A stretch of DNA of 64,000 nucleotides. Source: Streptomyces filipinensis. Lineage in GTDB: Bacteria > Actinomycetota > Actinomycetes > Streptomycetales > Streptomycetaceae. Below are positions 41,005 to 48,212 of the stretch, in pieces; position 1 is the stretch's first letter; every line of letters starts with the position of its first letter. The notes under the pieces were generated by a model that did no database searches, had not been told where the DNA came from, and saw only the letters and a program-made list of their open reading frames with translations. Both the position numbers and the translations under genes were made by a program. The stretch spans positions 843,276 through 907,275 of the forward strand of contig NZ_BMTD01000001.1 of the NCBI RefSeq assembly GCF_014649495.1, given 5' to 3'.

Positions 41005-42026
41005 ACGGCGACCTCCTGGCGGGCTTCGGCGGGCGTGGCGTCCTGCGGGGCACCGGCGCGATGGCCGGTCAGGGACAGGAACACCTCGTCCAGGCTGGGC
41101 AGTTCGGTGGTGATGGAGGAGATCGTGATGCCGCGCGCGGTGACCGCGCCGACCACGGCCGTCAGCTGCTCGTCGCTGAGGATCGGCACCAGCAGCGTGC
41201 CGGTCTCGGGGTCCACGGTGGTCGCCGCGAGCCCGGTGATGCCCAGCTCGTCCAGCATGTCGGCGAGCGGGCGCAGCTGCAGCGGGTCGACCGGGCGGAC
41301 GCGGAGGGTGCGCCCGCCGACGCGGGCCTTCAGCTCCTCGATGCCGCCGGTGGCGATGACCTTGCCGCGGTCCACCACGGTCAGCTCGGAGGCCAGCTGC
41401 TCGGCCTCCTCCATGTACTGGGTGGTCAGCAGCACGGTGACACCGTCGCCGACCATCGCCTTGACCTCGTCCCACACCTCGTTGCGGGTACGCGGGTCGA
41501 GCCCGGTGGTCGGCTCGTCGAGGTACAGCACGGCGGGCCGGCCGATCATGGAGGCGGCGAGGTCCAGCCGCCGCCGCATACCGCCGGAGTACGTGCTCGC
41601 CGGCCGCTTGGCCGCCTCCGTCAGCGAGAACCGCTCCAGCAGCTCGTCGGCGCGGGCGCGGGCGTCCTTGCGGGACAGGTCCAGCAGCCGGCCGATCATG
41701 TACAGGTTCTCCCAGCCGGGCAGCTTCTCGTCGACGGAGGCGTACTGCCCGGTGAGCCCTATGACCCGGCGCAGCTGCCTGGGCTGCCGTACGACGTCGT
41801 AGCCGGCCACGGTGGCCCGGCCCGCGTCCGGGGTGATCAGGGTGGACAGGATCCGTACGAGGGTGGTCTTGCCGGCGCCGTTCGGACCGAGCACGCCCAT
41901 CACGGTGCCCTCGCGCACGTCCAGGTCGACACCGTCCAGCGCCTTGGTCTCGCCGTAGTGCTTGACCAGTCCCCGTACCGTCACTGCGTGGCTTGCGCCG
42001 ACGGGGGTGTCATCGATTCGCGTCAT
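41001..42026 (-). CDS. ABC transporter ATP-binding subunit (daunorubicin-resistance DrrA type)
   Basis: A 341-residue ATPase. Walker A is GPNGAGKTT near residue 48-56, the signature TYSGGMRRRLDLA near 140-152, Walker B AVLYLDEPTTGLD near 162-174, and the H-loop in LLTTQYMEEAEQLA (a Q replaces the usual His at THxxxE, as is common in DrrA). The C-terminal DrrA domain has GRTLRVRPVDPLQLRPLADMLDELG. ATG 42026 is preferred; 42056 (GTG) is possible. A helically phased repeat array occupies 42049-42117 just upstream. It is the first gene of the exporter operon. Confidence 0.93.
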   Translation of the reverse strand: MTRIDDTPVGASHAVTVRGLVKHYGETKALDGVDLDVREGTVMGVLGPNGAGKTTLVRILSTLITPDAGRATVAGYDVVRQPRQLRRVIGLTGQYASVDEKLPGWENLYMIGRLLDLSRKDARARADELLERFSLTEAAKRPASTYSGGMRRRLDLAASMIGRPAVLYLDEPTTGLDPRTRNEVWDEVKAMVGDGVTVLLTTQYMEEAEQLASELTVVDRGKVIATGGIEELKARVGGRTLRVRPVDPLQLRPLADMLDELGITGLAATTVDPETGTLLVPILSDEQLTAVVGAVTARGITISSITTELPSLDEVFLSLTGHRAGAPQDATPAEARQEVAV

Positions 42027-42048
42027 GGGGAAGACGGTGCCAGCGCCC

Positions 42049-42117
42049 ACCGACAAACCACCGACAGCCCGCCGACAGCCGCCGACAACCTCCCGACGAC
42101 CACCGTGACCACCGATT
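42049..42117. repeat. helically phased direct-repeat array upstream of the DrrA-like gene
   Basis: The heptamer ACCGACA (plus strand) recurs at 42049, 42060, 42071 (GCCGACA), 42081 (GCCGACA) and 42092 (CCCGACG), spacings 11, 11, 10, 11. Weaker copies follow at 42102 (ACCGTGA) and 42111 (ACCGATT). Read on the minus strand, towards the exporter gene, the unit is TGTCGGY. Heptamers at 11-bp period are the binding pattern of SARP/AfsR-type activators, and a SARP-type regulator gene converges on this operon. The array ends 23 bases before the preferred exporter start. Confidence 0.65.
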
Positions 42118-42179
42118 GAGCGACCACGACGGTGAGCAACCCCCTCCGCGAGAGCGGCGTCGGCTCAGGCGCAGAAAGG

Positions 42180-42217
42180 GGCAGCCCCGCTGACGGGGGA
42201 CGATCAGCGGGGCTGCC
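42180..42217 (-). terminator. terminator of panB
   Basis: GGCAGCCCCGCTGA (42180-42193) and TCAGCGGGGCTGCC (42204-42217) are perfect 14-base complements around a 10-base loop, 19 bases beyond the panB stop. On the minus strand CCCTTTCTG follows, giving a short pyrimidine run. Confidence 0.85.
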
Positions 42218-42236
42218 GGGGTGTTGCCGCAGTGGC

Positions 42237-43103
42237 TCAGTGGACGGAGTGCTCCTCCAGCGGGAACGCTCCGGAGACGACCTCCTCGGCGAACGACTTC
42301 ACCGCGTCGCCCATGACCTCACGCAGGGCGGCGTACTTCTTGACGAACTTCGGGACCCGGCCGGAGGTCAGCCCCAGCATGTCGGTCCAGACCAGCACCT
42401 GGGCGTCCGTCTCCGGACCGGCGCCGATCCCCACCGTCGGGATGTGCAGTACCCGCGTCACCTCGGCGGCCAGCTCCGCCGGCACCAGCTCCAGCACGAC
42501 CGCGAACGCTCCCGCGTCCTGGACCGCCTTCGCGTCCCGCAGCAGCTGCTGCGCCGCCTCCTCGCCGCGTCCCTGGACGCGGTAGCCCATCGCGTTGACG
42601 GACTGCGGGGTCAGCCCGATGTGGGCCATGACCGGGATGCCGGACTCCACCAGCAGCCGGATCTGCTCGTGCGAGCGCTCGCCGCCCTCCAGCTTGACCG
42701 CGCCGACCCCGGCGTCCTTCACCAGCCGGGTCGCGGAGCGCAGCGCCTGCACCGGACCCTCCTGGTAGGAGCCGAAGGGGAGGTCGCCGACGATCAGGGC
42801 GCGCTGTGTGCCGCGGACCACGGCCGCCGACAGCATCGTCATCTCGTCGAGGGTGACGGGCACGGTCGACTCGTACCCGAGGTGGCAGTTGCCCGCCGAG
42901 TCGCCGACCAGGATCACCGGGATCCCGGCCTCGTCGAAGACGGACGCGGTCATCGCGTCGTAGGCGGTGAGCATGGGCCACTTCTCGCCCCGCTCCTTGG
43001 CGAGCGTGATGTCGCGGACGGTGATGCGGCGGGTGCCCTTCCCCCCGTACAGCGCCTTGCTGCCGTCGGAAGGTTTGTTCTGGGCAGCCGAAAGCTGCGT
43101 CAT
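42237..43103 (-). CDS. panB: 3-methyl-2-oxobutanoate hydroxymethyltransferase
   Basis: A 288-residue TIM-barrel enzyme of pantothenate/CoA biosynthesis, which transfers a hydroxymethyl group from methylene-tetrahydrofolate to ketoisovalerate to form ketopantoate. The motifs seen are MLTAYDAMTA near 44-53, GDSAGNCHLGYESTVPVTLDEM near 70-91 (metal-binding Asp), VGDLPFGSYQEG near 104-115, KLEGGE near 135-140, and ELVPAELA with GIGAGPETDAQVLVWTDMLG near 210-245. ATG 43103 follows GAAGGAG; an upstream ATG at 43124 is less likely. An isolated gene ending in a strong terminator. Confidence 0.96.
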   Translation of the reverse strand: MTQLSAAQNKPSDGSKALYGGKGTRRITVRDITLAKERGEKWPMLTAYDAMTASVFDEAGIPVILVGDSAGNCHLGYESTVPVTLDEMTMLSAAVVRGTQRALIVGDLPFGSYQEGPVQALRSATRLVKDAGVGAVKLEGGERSHEQIRLLVESGIPVMAHIGLTPQSVNAMGYRVQGRGEEAAQQLLRDAKAVQDAGAFAVVLELVPAELAAEVTRVLHIPTVGIGAGPETDAQVLVWTDMLGLTSGRVPKFVKKYAALREVMGDAVKSFAEEVVSGAFPLEEHSVH

Positions 43104-43269
43104 GGCAACGGCTCCTTCAGTCATCTCGAGGCGCCCTGACGGCGTCCCCGGATCGACTCCATGGTGGCACCTCGTGCCAGCCAGGACCAGAGGGGCAGCT
43201 TGTGATCCCCGCCCATGGCCGGAGGCGGCCGTACAGGGCTGGCGTGTAAGGCCTTGGTAAAGAAGTAAG

Positions 43270-43290
43270 ATACGAGACCGTTCCGTATCG
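43270..43290. promoter_or_regulatory. palindromic operator upstream of the DHA2 exporter
   Basis: GATACG (43270-43275) and CGTATC (43285-43290) are perfect inverted arms with AGACCGTTC between them, 22 bases before the exporter ATG. GATACGxxx...CGTATC is a common TetR operator form; the TetR gene at 44975 downstream of the exporter is the likely ligand. Confidence 0.7.
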
Positions 43291-43312
43291 AAAAGGCCGT
43301 AGGGTCGGACAC

Positions 43313-44899
43313 ATGACAAGTCCTGTCCCTGCCTCCCGGATACCCGAAGCGGTGCACCGGCGCCGCTGGGCGATCCTCGGCGTGCTGATGCTGAGCCTGC
43401 TCATCGTGGTGCTCGACAACTCGATCCTGAACGTCGCCATCAAGACCATCTCCAGCCCCGCGCCGACGGGCCTCGGTGCCACCCAGGGCCAGATCGAGTG
43501 GGCGATCAACGCCTACACCCTCGTCTTCGCCGGCCTGCTGTTCACCGCCGGCCTCATCGGCGACCGCCTCGGCCGCAAGAAGGTGCTGCTCGGCGGCATC
43601 GCCGTGTTCGGCATCGGCTCGATGCTGGCCGCCGAGTCCGGCTCGCCGGGCCAGCTGATCGCCTACCGCGCCCTGATGGCCCTCGGCGCCGCCTTCGTCA
43701 TGCCGGCCACCCTCGCCGTCCTGATGAACGTCTTCGAGCGTGAGGAGCAGCCCAAGGCCATCGGCATCTGGGCCGGCGGCGTCGGCCTCGCCATCGCCAT
43801 CGGGCCGATCACCGGCGGCGCCCTCCTCGACCACTTCTGGTGGGGCTCGGTCTTCTTCGTCAACGTGCCGATCGTGGTCGTCGCGCTGGTCCTGATGACC
43901 TGGCTGGTGCCCGACTCCCGCGACCCCCGGCCGGGCCGCCTGGACCCGGTCGGCGTGGTCCTGTCCGTCGTGGGCCTCGTCCTGCTGGTCTACGGCATCA
44001 TCAAGGGCGGCGAGCTCGCCGACTTCACCGACCCGAAGGTGCTGGCGACGATCATCGCCGGTCTCGTCGTGCTGGCCGGTTTCGTCGTCTTCGAGAAGCG
44101 CAGCGACCACCCGTCGCTCGACGTCACCTACTTCAAGAACAAGGTGTTCTCGGCCGCCATGAGCGCCATCGCGCTGGTCTTCTTCGCGCTGATGGGCGTC
44201 ACGTTCTTCGGTGTCTTCTACACCCAGAGCGTGCGCGGCTACTCCCCGCTGGAGTCCGGTGTGCTGATGCTGCCGCTCGCCGCCGCCCAGCTGATCTTCG
44301 CGCCGCGCGCCCGGCTGCTGGTCGACCGGTTCGGCAACAAGGCCACCACCACCGCCGGTCTGGTGCTGATCGCGGCGACGCTGGCCATGTTCGCCACCTT
44401 CGAGGCCGACACGCCGATCTGGCTGCTTGAGGTCGTCTTCTTCCTCATGGGCACCGGCATGGCGCACATCATGACGCCGACCTCGGTCGTCATCATGCAG
44501 GCGCTGCCGCGTGAGAAGGCCGGCTCCGCCTCGGCGCTCAGCAACACCTTCCGCCAGGTCGGCGGCGCGCTCGGCATCGCCGTCCTCGGCTCGGTGCTGG
44601 CCACGTCCTACCGCAACGGCATCGAGGGCAAGCTCGGCGTGCTGCCGCCCGCCCTGCGCGACAAGGCCGCCGAGTCCATCGAGGCCACCCTGGGCATCGC
44701 CGACAAGCTGGGCCCGCGGGGCGAGGCCCTGGTCACGCCCGCCGACGACGCGTTCCTGCACGCCATGCACGTCACCGCGCTGTGCGGAGTGGGCGTCGCG
44801 CTCATCGGCGCCGTGGTCACGGCCCTGTTCCTGCCGGGCAGGCCGCCCGCCGCGCAAGGGGACGAGAAGGAAACGGAATTGGTCGCGGCCGCGGACTGA
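43313..44899 (+). CDS. DHA2-family MFS multidrug exporter (EmrB/QacA-like, 14 helices)
   Basis: A 528-residue proton antiporter with 14 predicted helices. The family motifs are [27 protein letters not shown] in helix 1, [33 protein letters not shown] across loop 2-3 (motif A), and [23 protein letters not shown] near 121-143 (motif C-like). Long 500-residue length is normal for the family. Expected to export hydrophobic drugs or natural products. It is followed by a TetR gene on the same strand, with a palindromic operator in front, the standard inducible resistance layout. Confidence 0.95.
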   Translation: MTSPVPASRIPEAVHRRRWAILGVLMLSLLIVVLDNSILNVAIKTISSPAPTGLGATQGQIEWAINAYTLVFAGLLFTAGLIGDRLGRKKVLLGGIAVFGIGSMLAAESGSPGQLIAYRALMALGAAFVMPATLAVLMNVFEREEQPKAIGIWAGGVGLAIAIGPITGGALLDHFWWGSVFFVNVPIVVVALVLMTWLVPDSRDPRPGRLDPVGVVLSVVGLVLLVYGIIKGGELADFTDPKVLATIIAGLVVLAGFVVFEKRSDHPSLDVTYFKNKVFSAAMSAIALVFFALMGVTFFGVFYTQSVRGYSPLESGVLMLPLAAAQLIFAPRARLLVDRFGNKATTTAGLVLIAATLAMFATFEADTPIWLLEVVFFLMGTGMAHIMTPTSVVIMQALPREKAGSASALSNTFRQVGGALGIAVLGSVLATSYRNGIEGKLGVLPPALRDKAAESIEATLGIADKLGPRGEALVTPADDAFLHAMHVTALCGVGVALIGAVVTALFLPGRPPAAQGDEKETELVAAAD

Positions 44900-44931
44900 C
44901 GCGGACCACGGCTCCACGGGGGAAGGAGGCG

Positions 44932-44953
44932 GCTGCGGGACAATTCCCGCAGC
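44932..44953. promoter_or_regulatory. perfect 22-bp palindrome before the TetR gene
   Basis: GCTGCGGGA (44932-44940) and TCCCGCAGC (44945-44953) pair exactly around CAAT. It lies between the exporter stop and the TetR start at 44975, 21 bases before the GTG. It could be a terminator/attenuator for the exporter mRNA or a second operator of the TetR protein. Confidence 0.55.
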
Positions 44954-44974
44954 ACAGTGAGAGGACGGATCGAC

Positions 44975-45604
44975 GTGAGCCTTGCCGAAAGCCGGCCGCG
45001 CCCGGACGGCCCCGTACGGGGCAGGCCCCGCAGCGAGGCCGTGGAACGCGCCATCATCGAGGGCGTGATGAAGCTCCTGGAGGACGGCGTGTCCCTCGCC
45101 GAACTCTCCGTCGAGCGCATCGCCCGCACCGCCGGGGTCGGCAAGGCCACCATCTACCGCCGCTGGAGCGGCAAGGAGGAGCTGTTCATCGACGTCGTGC
45201 GTGCCGTCGAGCCCGCCGACCCCGAACTCCCCGGTGTCTGCATGCGCGACGACCTCGTCGTCCTGCTGGAGAACCTGCGCCAGCGCGGCCTGGCCAGCCG
45301 GACGTCGGCGATGCTGCACAACGCCCACGCCCAGATGAAGAGCAGTCCCAGGATCTGGGCCGCGTACCACGCGAACGTCGTGGCGCCGCGGCGCGCCCTC
45401 GGCCTGGAAGTGCTGCGCCGCGGGCAGCGCGACGGCGAGCTGCGCACCGACGTCGACCTGGAACTGGCCAACGACATGCTCGTCGGCCCCATGCTCACCC
45501 GGGCCGTGCTGCGCCCGGACGCCGAGCTGCCCGAGGGCCTGGCGGAGCAGATCGTCGACACGGTCCTGGAGGGCCTACGGCCCGTCAGGTCGACAGCCTC
45601 GTAG
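44975..45604 (+). CDS. TetR family transcriptional regulator
   Basis: A 209-residue regulator. After a short Pro/Arg-rich arm, the helix-turn-helix lies at residues 16-62 (RSEAVERAIIEGVMKLLEDG, then LSVERIARTAGVGKATIYRRWSGKEELF). The C-terminal domain, with RTSAMLHNAHAQMKSSPRIWAAYHANVVAPRRALGLEVLRRGQRDGELR, is the TetR_C_11 type found in regulators of drug exporters. GTG 44975 follows GAGAGGAC; GTG 44957 is possible. Adjacent to the DHA2 exporter, it probably represses it through the palindrome at 43270. Confidence 0.92.
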   Translation: MSLAESRPRPDGPVRGRPRSEAVERAIIEGVMKLLEDGVSLAELSVERIARTAGVGKATIYRRWSGKEELFIDVVRAVEPADPELPGVCMRDDLVVLLENLRQRGLASRTSAMLHNAHAQMKSSPRIWAAYHANVVAPRRALGLEVLRRGQRDGELRTDVDLELANDMLVGPMLTRAVLRPDAELPEGLAEQIVDTVLEGLRPVRSTAS

Positions 45605-45792
45605 CACTCATGTGCGCATTTCGTCACAGACCTCACGTGTCCCGGGGGTAGGCGGAACTCCCCGCCCCGGCCCGTTCGTCCTCGTCTTCCGTACGGCCGT
45701 CATGGGACGGCGGGAACGGAGCCGATCATCCCCTAGGGTCGGAAGAGCACGGGGGAACGACGGTGTGCACGGCAGGCAGTGAGGCAGACGGT

Positions 45793-46842
45793 ATGGCGCA
45801 GCAGGCATACATGGCGGAGACGGCGGACGGCGGCTCGGGGCCCGAGCGACCGGGATCGCGGCTTCGGCGCCTGTTGCACCGCCTGCTCGCGGGCTGGCGC
45901 GGGGATCCGGGCATCTGGCGCCGGGGCATCGTCCTGGCCGTGCTGGCCCTGCTGCTGGCCCTGGTGATGCTGCTGCACTCGCGCATCCCGAACCGGGTGG
46001 GCAACCTCGGCAGCCTGACCGAGACGTTTCTGCCCTGGCTGGGCTTCGCCATCCCGGTCCTGCTGCTCCTCGGCCTCCTGCGGAAGTCGGCGACGGCGCT
46101 CGTCGCCGTACTGCTCCCGGCGATCGTGTGGCTGAACCTCTTCGGCGGGCTGCTCAGCGACAAGTCGGGTTCGGGCGGCGACCTGATGGTGGCGACCCAC
46201 AACGTCAACGCCGACAACCCGGACCCCGCCGTGACCGCCCGTGACGTCGCCTCCTCCGGCGCCGACGTCCTGGCCCTGGAGGAGATCCCCGGCACGGCCG
46301 TCGCCGTCTACGAGAGGGCGCTCGCGCCGACGTACAAGTACCACGCGGTCGTCGGCACGGTCGGCCTGTGGAGCAGGTACCCGATGACCGACACGCAGGC
46401 CGTCGACATCAAGCTCGGCTGGAAGCGGGCCATGCGGGCCACGGTCACCACCCCCGAGGGGCCGGTCGCCGTGTACGTCGCCCACATGCCCTCGGTGCGG
46501 GTGAAGGTGGAGGCCGGTTTCACCGCCCGGCAGCGGGACAAGAGCGCCGACGCGCTCGGCGAGGCCATCGCCGCCGAGCCCCTGAAGCGGGTCGTCCTGC
46601 TCGGCGACCTGAACGGCACGATGAACGACCGTTCCCTCAACGCCGTCACCTCCCAGATGCGCTCCACGCAGGGCGCGGCGGGCAGCGGCTTCGGGTTCAG
46701 CTGGCCGGCGTCGTTCCCGATGGCGCGGATCGACCAGATCATGGTCCGGGGCGTGGAGCCCGAGAGCTCCTGGACGCTGCCGCGCACCGGCAGCGACCAC
46801 CTGCCGGTGGCCGCCCGTGTGAAGCTGGACACGTCGTCGTAA
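45793..46842 (+). CDS. endonuclease/exonuclease/phosphatase (EEP) family protein, membrane-anchored
   Basis: A 349-residue protein. The N-terminal third has three hydrophobic helices (IVLAVLALLLALVMLLHS, FLPWLGFAIPVLLLLGLL, ALVAVLLPAIVWLNLFG, residues about 40-115). An extracytoplasmic EEP domain follows: VATHNVNADN near 135 (metal Asn), LALEEIPG near 165 (Glu), VVLLGDLNGTMND near 272-284 and the terminal SDHLPVAARV (Asp-His pair). This DNase I-like fold in actinomycetes acts on nucleic acids or phosphate esters outside the membrane. ATG 45793 is chosen; GTG 45763 is also usable. Function not resolved further. Confidence 0.88.
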   Translation: MAQQAYMAETADGGSGPERPGSRLRRLLHRLLAGWRGDPGIWRRGIVLAVLALLLALVMLLHSRIPNRVGNLGSLTETFLPWLGFAIPVLLLLGLLRKSATALVAVLLPAIVWLNLFGGLLSDKSGSGGDLMVATHNVNADNPDPAVTARDVASSGADVLALEEIPGTAVAVYERALAPTYKYHAVVGTVGLWSRYPMTDTQAVDIKLGWKRAMRATVTTPEGPVAVYVAHMPSVRVKVEAGFTARQRDKSADALGEAIAAEPLKRVVLLGDLNGTMNDRSLNAVTSQMRSTQGAAGSGFGFSWPASFPMARIDQIMVRGVEPESSWTLPRTGSDHLPVAARVKLDTSS

Positions 46843-46938
46843 CCCTGGGGAATACCGGGCCTGAGAGGCTTTGTTCCGATGCTGAACATAGGCTGACACG
46901 GAACTCCGCTCCCTTACGTTGAAAGGCACAGGCCCTTC

Positions 46939-48156
46939 ATGCCCCTGGCCCTGCTCGCCCTGGCCGTCGGCGCTTTCGGTATAGGCACGACCGAGTTCGT
47001 GATGATGGGGCTGCTCCCCGACGTCGCGGACGACCTGCACATCTCGATCCCCGCCGCAGGGCACCTGGTCTCGGCCTACGCGCTGGGTGTCGTCATCGGT
47101 GCCCCGCTGCTGGCCGCCGTGACGGCCCGGATGTCCCGCCGCACGGTCCTCATCGCCCTGATGGCGCTGTTCGTCGCGGGCAACGCCCTGTCGGCGTTCG
47201 CCCCCGGCGACGGCTCCCTGCTCGCCGCGCGCTTCCTCAGCGGCCTGCCGCACGGCGCCTTCTTCGGCGTGGGCGCGGTCGTCGCCACGGGGATGGTCCC
47301 GCCGGAGCGCAAGGCCCGCTCGGTCTCCCTGATGTTCCTCGGCCTGACCGTGGCCAACATCGCGGGTGTGCCGGTGGCGACGCTGGTCGGCCAGCACCTC
47401 GGCTGGCGTGCGACCTTCCTGGGGGTGAGCCTGATCGGCCTGGCGGCGATCGCGTCGCTGGCCCTGCTGATCCCGCACGACCGGGCGCACGCCGCCGCGT
47501 CGGCCGGCCTGCGCGGCGAACTGGCCGCGCTGCGGTCCCTGCCGGTCTGGCTGGCGCTCGGTACGACGGTGGCGGGCTTCGGCGCGCTCTTCGCGGCCTA
47601 CAGCTACGTCACCCCGATGCTGACGGACGCGGCGGGCTACGCCGATTCGAACGTGACACTGCTGCTCGCGCTGTTCGGCGTGGGCGCGACGGCGGGCAAC
47701 CTGCTGGGCGGCCGGCTGGCGGACCATGCGCTGCGCGGGACGCTGTTCGGCGGCCTGGCCTCGCTGGGACTCGTCCTGCTGCTCTTCCCGGTGCTGATGC
47801 GGGCGGAGTGGAGCGCGGCCCTGGCGGTGGCCCTGCTGGGCATGGCCGCCTTCGTCACCGGCTCCCCGCTCCAGCTGATGGTCATGGAGAAGGCCGCCGC
47901 GGCCCCGTCCCTGGCCTCCTCCGCCAACCAGGCGGCCTTCAACCTGGCGAACGCCGGCGGCGCCTGGATCGGCGGCCTGGCCCTCGCGGCGGGCTTCGGT
48001 ACGACGTCCCCCGCGCTCGCCGGAGCGGCACTGGCGGTGCTGGGACTCGGTGTGGCGGGCGTGGCGTACGCCGTGGACCGGCGCCGGGCGACTTGGCCGG
48101 CGGGGCGGGTCGTCACGTCCCACGTGCCGGAGGGCGCGGAGGCGCTGCACCACTGA
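46939..48156 (+). CDS. MFS exporter, AraJ/DHA1 type
   Basis: A 405-residue, 12-helix transporter. The N-terminal LALLALAVGAFGIGTTEFVMMGLLPDVADDL is diagnostic for the AraJ/PbuE-like DHA1 group (sugar, nucleoside or arabinose-type efflux). RMSRRTVLIALMALFVAGNALSA is the loop 2-3 motif, and ASSANQAAFNLANAGGAWIGGLALAAGFG near 310-340 the helix 10-11 signature. ATG 46939 follows GAAAGGCACAGG. A strong bidirectional terminator separates it from the convergent protease gene. Substrate unknown. Confidence 0.92.
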   Translation: MPLALLALAVGAFGIGTTEFVMMGLLPDVADDLHISIPAAGHLVSAYALGVVIGAPLLAAVTARMSRRTVLIALMALFVAGNALSAFAPGDGSLLAARFLSGLPHGAFFGVGAVVATGMVPPERKARSVSLMFLGLTVANIAGVPVATLVGQHLGWRATFLGVSLIGLAAIASLALLIPHDRAHAAASAGLRGELAALRSLPVWLALGTTVAGFGALFAAYSYVTPMLTDAAGYADSNVTLLLALFGVGATAGNLLGGRLADHALRGTLFGGLASLGLVLLLFPVLMRAEWSAALAVALLGMAAFVTGSPLQLMVMEKAAAAPSLASSANQAAFNLANAGGAWIGGLALAAGFGTTSPALAGAALAVLGLGVAGVAYAVDRRRATWPAGRVVTSHVPEGAEALHH

Positions 48157-48161
48157 AAGGG

Positions 48162-48199
48162 AAAGGGGGCGCGGGGTACCAGGACCCCACGCCCCCTTT
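48162..48199. terminator. bidirectional terminator between MFS and protease genes
   Basis: AAAGGGGGCGCGGGGT (48162-48177) pairs with ACCCCACGCCCCCTTT (48184-48199) with one C-A mismatch and a 6-base loop. It has A/T runs on both outer sides, so it should work for both convergent genes. Confidence 0.88.
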
Positions 48200-48212
48200 G
48201 TTCAGCGGAGTG

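Noticed and set aside
36497..41053. Very long open frame on the minus strand opposite the SARP and permease genes.
   Set aside because: It is a codon-bias shadow of genes with high G/C at third positions; it has repetitive Gly/Gln/Arg composition, no domain, and conflicts with well-supported genes.
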